DNA of 9,840 nt from Glaciimonas sp. (GTDB taxonomy: Bacteria; Pseudomonadota; Gammaproteobacteria; Burkholderiales; Burkholderiaceae). The position numbers were made by a program, and so were the translations under genes. Shown piece by piece: positions 1 through 6,130 of this stretch. The DNA lies in assembly GCA_014377145.1 (NCBI GenBank), contig JACMQE010000221.1, forward strand, positions 1-9,840. The letters are read 5' to 3'. Each line of letters opens with the position of its first letter. Within the stretch, counting starts at the first letter, position 1. The notes under the pieces are model-generated. The model saw nothing but the letters and a program-made list of their open reading frames with translations, made no database searches and was not told where the DNA came from.

Positions 1-1099
1 AAAAGTCATTGCTGGTACCAAGACGGCGAGTGCAAGGTGCGAAAAGAGGTCACTTGTGGGGGCACTGGCGGCTATCCGGGCTACACGGTCAACGACACTT
101 ACAAAGTGGATGATATTGTCGAGAATGTAAGCAGCTTGTATGAATATATGACCGCACTGCGTTGCAATGGACCATCCCGGTTTTATGCACCCGGCGTGGA
201 TCCAGAATGGCTCACTGTGTGGAAGAGGTTTCAGGATTCTGGTGAAATTGATCCACCACCGCCAAATCCGCCGCAGGCGGTTATCGTCGGTAATGTATAT
301 GCGGTTGCCACCACTAGCACCGGTTTTGTCTACCCAATGGATGGCAGCAAGAGTTTACGCGCGGCCAAGTATCAGTGGGAAAACCGCAGTGGTCCGTCCA
401 GTGTACGCAATGCAGAAAGTGCGCTTGCAGAATTGGTGGTGGCAAAAAATCAAATAGGTGAAAGTATATTTGAACTGACTGTGACCAACAAAGGTGGCAA
501 GCAGCATATTGCTATCGTAAAGGTGAAAGTGGTAGTTGCCAACGTCAACATTTCTGGCGCAACGTCGATTCTGGCAGGGCAAGTCACCAGCCTGGAAGCG
601 CAAGCTAACTTTAGCGGCGCAGGCATTGTCGCACTGACGTATCGCTGGAAAGTCCAGAATGCGCACAGCAGCGAAATCATGCAGGGCGCGCAGCAGCAAT
701 TACCGTAGTGTCTTTGAAGCGGGTAAATATCAAGCGACAGTGGAAGTGACCAGCGCGCATGACGGTCGCCAAGCTTTGCATCAATTTGGCGGAAAGATCA
801 CATTCACTACCCCTAAACTAACACAAGACATGTCCTATCAATTCACCGTCACAGTCACCGACCATACCATTAAATTGAGCAGCTAGAAGACGCATTCTTT
901 GTTGGTGAAAAAGCGCGAAGTGCAATATTTAAAAGTTGCTCCGGGCTCGCACAATAGCTGAAGAAGGCTTATAAAGGTGGCGAAGTGGTATAAATAGATA
1001 GTCATCGTTTAATGCCAAATGGCTACCAAAAACCATTATGCGTCCGGCTCTGCGGGCTGGACTGGTGAACGGTGGACGGCTAACGGGACCCGTAAATAG
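1..1099 (+). pseudogene. Secreted PKD/Ig-like and chitin-binding-like protein, 3' part, broken
   Basis: The gene is open at the left edge in frame 1, so its N-terminus lies outside the window. A cysteine-containing segment (codons 1-75) is followed by a proline-rich linker (PPPPNPP, about 262-276). Two beta-rich PKD/Ig-like repeats follow, recognisable by FELTVTNKGG and by TYRWKV. An extra C in the GCGCGC run near 686-691 shifts the frame; frame 2 then continues (SNYRSVFEAGKYQATVEV) to a stop at 886. Similarity returns in frame 1 (EDAFFVGEKAR, then AYKGGEVV), interrupted by TAG at 955 and TAA at 991. NAKW (frame 3) and HYASGSAGWTGERW (frame 2) then run to TAG at 1097. AY-GG-V followed by AKW resembles the CBM5/12 chitin-binding fold. 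Inference: the C-terminal half of a secreted chitin-active or glycan-binding enzyme, now dead. The N-terminal domain family is not recognised. Confidence 0.6.
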
Positions 1100-1487
1100 T
1101 GGCTCTAATAGGCCTAAGCACAATAACATTTTTGCCGTGTGATGAAACAATAAAAGGGAAACGCGCATCTGTATTGTCTGATTTTGCATGCGCAATTCCT
1201 ATACTGTGATTGTGTCTTTTAAGGGTAGCCGGGGTTGCCAAAAGAATGGTGGTGATTGCAAAATTAATCCTTCATTTAATGTACAAAAAATAATGCTATC
1301 TTGTAATGCTTTGCTTTGTATTGTTATTTTATAAATTCGACATAGTAAGCCTAATTTTCTACAGGCTTTGTACATCACAGATTAATATCTTTAACGAGCT
1401 GGCTGGGTAGCCTTTGCATTTTTTTCGGCCTCTATGGAAGATGCTTGACACAGTTTTTATTGAGTTTTAATTACTTTTTCAAACACG
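1100..1487. other. Spacer without a recognisable gene
   Basis: No convincing reading frame is seen on either strand. The stretch is A+T-rich from about 1260. It holds a 6-bp inverted repeat AAGCCT/AGGCTT (1347-1352 and 1363-1368, loop 10) that is too weak to call a terminator, and a promoter-like site described separately. Confidence 0.5.
1445..1471 (+). promoter_or_regulatory. Possible sigma-70 promoter before the pyc remnant
   Basis: A perfect -35 hexamer TTGACA lies at 1445-1450. The best -10 match is TTTAAT at 1466-1471, with a short 15-bp spacer; alternatives one or two bases downstream fit worse. The pyc remnant begins 16 bases later, with no Shine-Dalgarno sequence before its ATG. This is a pattern match only, and A+T-rich DNA gives such hits by chance. 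Confidence 0.3.
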
Positions 1488-2414
1488 ATGACTCCTGTAC
1501 TGCTGACGCCTTTCCCCACGCCCATTCGTAAAACTCTCGTCGCCAATCGTTCTGAAATCTGTATCCGTGTGATGCGGGCCGCGGCCGAACTGGGTATTCT
1601 GCCGGTAGCTATTTATGCTGTCGAAGATCGTTTTGCTTTGCGCCGTTTTAAAGCGGACGATAGCTATTTGGTGGGAGAGGGCAAGAAACCAATTGCTGCC
1701 CACCTCGATATTGACGACATTACTCGTATCGCCAAAGAAGCCAAAGTCGATGCTATCCATCCCGGCTATTGATTTTTGTCCGAGAATCCTACGTTTGTTG
1801 AATCCCGTGTTAGAAACGGGATCGCCTTTATCGGTCCCTCGCCGATCGTGATGCGTACGCTTGGCAAATAAGGTTGCAGCCCGCAATGCGGCTGTGGCGG
1901 CGCGGGCGTGGTGTGTGGGTGATTGAAACCGCAGACGAACTGCCTGGTCAGCTGGAGATGGCGCGACGCGAGGTGTTGGTCGCCTTTTGCAATGATGAAA
2001 TGTATTTGGAAAAACTGGTGCGGCGTGCGCGTCACGTCGAAGTGCAGATTCTGGGCGATAAGCATGGCAATCTGGTACACCCACCTGTTTGAGCGCGATT
2101 GCTCAGTGCAACGGCGTAATCAGAAAGTTGTCGAACGTGCCCCCGCGCCGTATCTTGACGCCGCGACTCGGGCGGGCGGTCAACTCTATACCCAGGCCGG
2201 TACGGTCGAATTTTTGATGGATGCTGAAACCGGTAAATTCTATTTCATTGAGGTCAATCCGCGTATTCGGGTAGGACATACCGTCACTGAACAAGTGACC
2301 GGGATCGATATTGTTAAGGCGCAAATCCGCATCACACACGGGGCTGTGATTGGCGACCCTAGCGTGGGTGCTGATAATTTAGTGATCGCTTTACACTTTT
2401 CTTCATATCAGTAG
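1488..2414 (+). pseudogene. pyc: Pyruvate carboxylase remnant (biotin carboxylase domain only)
   Basis: Pyruvate carboxylase makes oxaloacetate from pyruvate, bicarbonate and ATP and is normally about 1,150 residues; only about 300 codons of the biotin carboxylase domain remain. Visible blocks are [75 protein letters not shown] and [10 protein letters not shown]. Lesions: TGA at 1770 replaces the Gly of HPGYGFLSENP; an extra A at 1866-1868 shifts the frame; a deletion near 1885-1905 removes tens of codons before [15 protein letters not shown]; a tandem CACC duplication at 2078-2085 shifts the frame again; about a dozen codons are missing near 2170-2195. The catalytic NPRIQVEH motif reads NPRIRVGH. 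Similarity stops after KAQIRITHG, and no carboxyltransferase or biotinyl domain follows. The mix of lesions points to real decay, not sequencing error. Confidence 0.93.
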
Positions 2415-2737
2415 ATGTAGACCGGTTTATTTTGTTGTGAGGGCTGTTACCAAAGTCAATTTAAATGGACATCTGCTGATTTTTCTGATGTCGTCTGTGT
2501 ATATGATGTGTTACTGGCACCTATTAGCCTCGACGATCAATGTACTTCACACACCGGCACCCTTTTTCTCTTAGGCATTCAAGCGCTATTCTGTTTGCCG
2601 CTTGGCCCCTATTAGCGCGCTCTGAATGATGAACTAAATAATACCGGGATTATATTTATTACCGGCTATTGGGGCCCAGCTTAGTAAGGGTGACGACTAG
2701 TTGTCAGGTTTGGCTGGATTAGCATCGATGTTTGTGT

Positions 2738-2795
2738 AAAAAAGTGGGTTGTTGCTGTAAGACATAGTCGGTTCCTTAACGCCACTCACTTTTTT
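2738..2795. repeat. Inverted repeat flanked by A6 and T6
   Basis: AAAAAAGTGGGT (2738-2749) pairs with ACTCACTTTTTT (2784-2795): 12 pairs, one of them a G-T wobble, around a 34-nt loop. The A-tract, stem and T-tract have the form of a bidirectional terminator, but the large loop makes it weak. Confidence 0.4.
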
Positions 2796-2838
2796 ATTAA
2801 AATATACGAGTGATACCTTTATTAACCAAAAAATAGTC

Positions 2839-2864
2839 AAAAAACCCCACCCAGAATCGGGTGG
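2839..2864 (-). terminator. Intrinsic terminator read on the minus strand
   Basis: Read on the minus strand, CCACCC and GGGTGG form a 6-bp G+C-rich stem around a 6-nt loop (2847-2864). Two more G bases and then six T follow (plus-strand A-tract 2839-2844). No gene is recognisable upstream on the minus strand (2865-3160), so it may be an orphan left after gene loss. Confidence 0.6.
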
Positions 2865-3164
2865 AAGAGGAGGTGATCGTTATCTGCTTGTGCTGATTGT
2901 CGTTACAGTTTCATCAATGAGTGAGTACAGGCATAGCATCCCGCACGTATTCGAGGAGTGCTATCGGTAATCACTGTTTTTGTGTCAGGTAATGCCTTAT
3001 GCAAGGGGGCGAAGACTAGGTTGAATCAGATTGGATTCTTTTGCGATGGGATAGCCATTTTTACAACTACGTTGATTAAGGTCGCTTTTCTCAGACGGTG
3101 CATTAAAATAAGGTTGCTTTTTGCGAGGCCAAAAACAACATAAAAATATTTCACAGGAATCGTA

Positions 3165-3542
3165 ATGACTAACGGGGTAACAAAAATGTTGTCAAAAGAT
3201 GAATACGATGCACTCGGATATATCACCCGTGGACCGGAGCGTGGTGCTGAAACAACCTGCTTAGCACGGAATGTTAAACGGCTTTCTGGTTTGAAATATG
3301 TGGCTTATGGCAAACATGGACAGCTTGTATTGACTGAAAAAGGCGAGCAAACATTGTTTGTCAAAAGTTGTATTGATGGACTGCGGGCGGTCTCAATTGA
3401 TCCTTTGCCCTCGCTTGATCCTGACGTTAAGGCATTTCTTGGCAGAAAAGGCCACATTGTGCCGCGCACCTCCGGCGCGGGTTTTGAGATCACAGTACGC
3501 GGAAGTGAAAGCCTTGCTGACATCGATGCTAGTGCAGGGTAA
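3165..3542 (+). CDS. Intact small protein of unknown function (125 aa)
   Basis: A complete 125-codon frame starts at ATG 3165, preceded by AGGA at 3155-3158 with a 6-nt spacer. The next ATG (3186) has no such site, so 3165 is preferred. The protein has no signal peptide and no membrane segment, so it is probably cytoplasmic. It may contain two similar halves: LVLTEKGEQTL (about residues 49-59) and FEITVRGSESL (about 106-116) both look like the wing and last helix of a winged-helix unit, and GYITRG plus ARNVKRLSGL fit the preceding helices. This gives a tentative DNA-binding or regulatory role, not an assignment. It resembles, from memory, small conserved proteins of Burkholderiales. It is notable for being intact among pseudogenes. 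No promoter or terminator is convincing. Confidence 0.8.
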   Translation: MTNGVTKMLSKDEYDALGYITRGPERGAETTCLARNVKRLSGLKYVAYGKHGQLVLTEKGEQTLFVKSCIDGLRAVSIDPLPSLDPDVKAFLGRKGHIVPRTSGAGFEITVRGSESLADIDASAG

Positions 3543-3819
3543 CGTGGTTTGAATGGACCCCAGGATGTGGTTCAATGTGGTGATAAAAAAAGGGGGTGTA
3601 TGCCGTTTGATGCTTGCAATGCAATAGAGCTAAGAAAACGTAAAGGGCTGGGACATGCAAGGCTGGCGCAAATTGGTGAACCTGTTAAAGTACGCAATAT
3701 GGGCCAGCCAGCATTGATTATGACTCATTATGCCTTTGAGGATTGCAGTACAAAATGGCAATACTAGGATGATAGAAGCGATGTATATGCCGGATGGAGC
3801 ATTGGGGCATCATTGCCAG
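3543..3819 (+). other. Unidentified fragment, probably decayed coding DNA
   Basis: A 72-codon open frame at 3549-3767 (containing GHARLAQIGEPVKVRNMG) looks protein-like in composition but matches no family I recognise, and its ATG has no ribosome binding site. The dehydrogenase remnant downstream lacks its N-terminal cofactor-binding half, which should lie here, but no TGxxxGxG motif can be found in any frame. The fragment may therefore belong to another lost gene joined to the dehydrogenase by a deletion. Confidence 0.35.
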
Positions 3820-4333
3820 GACCCAATGAACAACGCCGGCATTTTTACGCCCGCAGTATCGCTGGAAGAGGTCGATTATGCCAATTGGAAAGCTTCGGTA
3901 GAGATCAACCTGACCGGAGCATTTTTATGTACGCAAGAGGCTTTCCGCCGTATGAAGGAGCAGCAACTGGGCGGTGGACGGATTATCAATAACGGGTCTA
4001 TTTCAGCCCACGTGCCTAGACCGAATACGATTTTGCTTATACCGATCTACTAAGTACGCGATGACCAGACTGACGAAAGTAACTTCGCTAGATGGTCGAG
4101 AATATAATATTGCCTGCGGTCAGCTTGATATCGGTAACGCTGCCACAGATATGACAGAGCGGATGGAAAAAGGAATTTTACAAGCTGGCGGGGCGGTTGC
4201 AGTTGAACCGACGATGGTGGCGGAACATGTTGGGAGGGCGGTGTTGTATATTATGGCGGGATTGCCGTTGGAGGCGAATGTGCAGTTTATGACCATGATG
4301 ACGAGGAATATACCGTTTATTGGGCGTGGCTAA
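3820..4333 (+). pseudogene. Short-chain dehydrogenase/reductase remnant
   Basis: The C-terminal two thirds of a classical SDR is visible: [40 protein letters not shown] and [18 protein letters not shown] in frame 1, then [38 protein letters not shown] and [17 protein letters not shown] in frame 2, ending at TAA 4331. NNAG, the catalytic Asn (INLTG) and Ser (NNGSIS) are in the first frame. The YxxxK region (4027-4056) carries two small indels, so the expected Tyr codon (TAT 4038) is in a third frame and the frame-2 reading is YRSTK. The NAD(P)-binding TGxxxGxG start is absent. Substrate unknown. The last bases overlap the end of the opposing minus-strand frame (TAA and TAG share CTAA at 4330-4333). 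Confidence 0.85.
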
Positions 4334-4350
4334 ACATGGATACATTCTTG

Positions 4351-4812
4351 CTTGATCGCCCCGGGATGTACGTCCAGCAGGTCGGGGATCAGCTCGGCAT
4401 ATTCGGCATGCGCCAATGCCGAATATGCCATGCCTGGTGCGCGATGATGAAAGGCGCTCATGGCGTTGAACAGATGAGTAAACCCGGTGGCACCATTGTT
4501 GAGTGCGGCGACGCCATCTTCATACGTGTTCCTAGTGTATGACCGATTTGTACTCGCATGCCGCTGGCACTCAATATTTATAATCAATTTAAGGGGTGCG
4601 AAGCTACGCAGCCAGTCGATTTTCCCAAGGGTGGCTACGATAGCAAAGTCAGGCTGTGCACCGAGTTTGCCGGGATTGATGTACGGGCCTTCTAGGTGAG
4701 CACCTAGCACGTGTGCGCCGCCTTTGCAGCGGGCCAAACAAGCACCACCAATAGCGCCTAATGCGGCTTCCAGTTTAGCAGCCGGGACGGTCATGGTGGT
4801 GGCGAGCATGCT
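4351..4812 (-). pseudogene. nagA: N-acetylglucosamine-6-phosphate deacetylase remnant
   Basis: NagA deacetylates GlcNAc-6-phosphate in amino-sugar and cell-wall recycling. The middle of the roughly 370-residue enzyme is left: SMLATTMTVPAAKLEAALG, HVLGAHLEGPYINPGKLGAQ, TYEDGVAALNNGATGFTHLF and AEYAELIPDLLDVHPGAIK. The metal-site Glu (HLEGP) and one His (THLFNAM) remain. The stretch that should hold the GHT metal-ligand His is shifted: RVQIGHTLGT is still readable in another frame around 4530-4560, but a tandem AC duplication (4526-4529) and a deletion near 4560-4580 move it out of frame. The N-terminus and the C-terminal part with the catalytic Asp are gone. A perfect hairpin at 4396-4429 alters the residues after PGM (AYS where VGA is expected). 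With the chitin-binding remnant at the left edge, chitin or GlcNAc use may have been lost as a trait. Confidence 0.88.
4396..4429. repeat. Perfect 14-bp hairpin inside the nagA remnant
   Basis: GGCATATTCGGCAT (4396-4409) and ATGCCGAATATGCC (4416-4429) are exact reverse complements around a 6-nt loop. On the coding strand the first arm encodes the conserved AEYA; the second arm encodes AYSA, where the family normally has VGAA. Confidence 0.9.
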
Positions 4813-4834
4813 ATTGGTTGGAACATTGATGACA

Positions 4835-6130
4835 CTCGCCCTCATGGCGATAATGGATGTCAATATTCCGCGTCGACGCAGAGATAAAATCAGCTCCCGA
4901 CCGCTCATTTGAGGCAGGCTCATATCGGTCAATATCAGCTCGTATTCGTAGCCAATAGGATTGGATGTTGCACGCGTAAACGCTATATAACATTGTCGAC
5001 GAAATCGACAATGTTATACCCCAATTTAATTAATTGTTTTTCAAGTAACTTTCTGCAAACAGGATCGTCTTCTACCACCAGTATTCGTAGTGGCATCGTA
5101 GCGCTGGTTATACCAATTACTCGGGTAGTGATGTTGACTTACAATGGGGATGACGAAATAGACCACAATGAAGATAATGATGGAGTATAAGTTGGTCTTG
5201 TTCCTTTTGCGGCAATGGGTGCAGCCTCGATATAACACCCTTTGACTATTTTCTGATGCATCGTATCGATTGGCGCTGGAAGGCTGACTGTAGATGGGTT
5301 GCTGAGAATAAGTTTCAATCGCACGGTTGTGCCGCACCCATATTTACTCGCAATACTTATCTTCCCTTGCATTGCACCGACTAATAGTTTGCACATTGAT
5401 AATCCCAGTCCGGTGCCACAAAATTTACGTGCAAAGCTGGCGCTGGCTTGACTAAACGGTGTAAAAAGACGTTTTTGATCTTGTTGTCGAATACCGATTC
5501 CAGATTCGCATACTGTAATTTTTAGGGCGTAACCTGTGGTTCGCGGGGCCCCTGATATATCTAAAAGGATACGGCCATAAGGTGTAAATTTCACCGCATG
5601 TGACAGCAAATTATTTAAAATTTGCATAATTTGTCCGCCATCGTCAATTAACAAGTCCGGTACGTTAGCGCTTATTCCAAATTCGAAGTTGACAGATTTT
5701 ATTTTTAGCGCCCGTGCCCATAAGCGTCTGCAACGTTCTACCGTTTCGCGCAGATTGAAGGGTGCATTCTCTAACGATAGCTGACCCGCTTCCATTCTGG
5801 AAATATCGAGTATGTCATTAATGATTCTGAAGAGGGATTGAAATGGAGCGCGAATAGTTTGTACCAGTTCACGTTCGTCTGGTGCCAAAGTGGCCATCTC
5901 TAACAATTCCAGATGTCCCGATGCGCCATGTTAATATCAGATAAATGCGCTAATTGACCAAGAAAAAGTATTGATAATAGAGAGAATGATCTATGGCGCA
6001 GCAAGGTGCTAAGAATGAAATTAAAAGGGACAAAGAAAGAAAAAAGAGAGCGACAACGTCGCCTTCTTTTCGTTGAATAACTTTCCGCCAGCTGAACGAT
6101 AGCCTTGCTGAGCGCCAATCGTCTTACCAT
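4835..6130 (-). pseudogene. Hybrid sensor histidine kinase, decayed
   Basis: Reading from 6130 downward, the frame starts MVRRLALSKA with a basic stretch (KRRRRCRS) and hydrophobic segments (SLFSFFVPFNFILSTLL, FSLLSILFLGQL) that fit the N-terminal membrane region. It stops at about 5900. From about 5930 another frame carries the second half of the dimerisation domain (HLELLEMATLAPDERE) and the ATPase domain: NNLLSHAVKFTP (N-box), CESGIGI (G1, normally DSGIGI), RLFTPFSQ and GTGLGLSMCKLL. The phosphoacceptor His and its RTP motif are missing, deleted at the join. After a degraded linker a receiver domain starts at 5096 (LRILVVEDDPVCRKLLEKQL), is shifted inside the hairpin at 4986-5018, and continues as YELILTDMSLPQMSG with its phosphoacceptor Asp. 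It then runs into nagA. Missing His, frame changes and D-to-E in G1 make it non-functional. Input signal unknown; gene order suggests metal. Confidence 0.88.
4986..5018. repeat. Perfect 14-bp hairpin at the receiver frameshift
   Basis: TATAACATTGTCGA (4986-4999) and TCGACAATGTTATA (5005-5018) are exact reverse complements with a 5-nt loop CGAAA. On the coding strand this reads GYNIVDFVDNVI and then a stop. The second arm is where the receiver frame changes: normal receiver sequence resumes in another frame directly after it. Confidence 0.92.

Larger units (their letters stand above)
2415..3164. other. 750 bp without a recognisable gene
   Basis: Every frame is broken by stops. Short hydrophobic runs occur in 2461-2690 on the + strand (for example LLIFLMSSVYMMCYW and GLYLLPAIGAQL in different frames), which could be the ashes of a membrane protein, but no family is recognised. 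A 61-codon open frame at 2958-3143 has no support. The stretch contains the inverted repeat at 2738-2795 and the minus-strand terminator at 2839-2864. Confidence 0.5.
4330..4932 (-). other. Chimeric open frame: receiver C-part joined to NagA middle part
   Basis: A 200-codon frame starts at TTG 4932. It opens with receiver sequence (TDMSLPQMSGRELILSLRRR, then SIIAM) and passes within about ten codons into NagA sequence (SMLATTMTVPAAKLEAALG). The likely join lies near 4812-4835 and is in frame. It ends with five unrelated residues (QECIHV region) and TAG. No ribosome binding site is seen, the receiver lacks its first half in this frame, and NagA is cut at both ends, so a working product is unlikely. 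It is best read as a deletion scar that happens to stay open. Confidence 0.6.

Noticed and set aside
1770..1772. UGA read as Gly or selenocysteine in the pyc remnant
   Set aside because: UGA replaces a conserved Gly, as in codes where UGA means Gly, but the gene also has frameshifts, deletions and lost domains, and UGA serves as the natural end of other frames here (9611). Simple nonsense mutation is enough.
1479..2084. 201-codon minus-strand open frame
   Set aside because: It lies antisense to the recognisable pyc remnant and shows no family features; it is a shadow of that gene's codon bias.
2744..2789. tRNA-like element within the 2738-2795 inverted repeat
   Set aside because: The stem resembles an acceptor and GGTTCC a T-loop, but the interval is under 50 nt with no anticodon arm.
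2868..2878. 3' end of a 16S rRNA gene on the minus strand
   Set aside because: Only about 11 bases agree; the flanking sequence is unlike the 3' end of 16S rRNA.
5041..5337. 98-codon minus-strand open frame
   Set aside because: It overlaps the kinase ATPase end and linker in another frame and has no recognisable motif.
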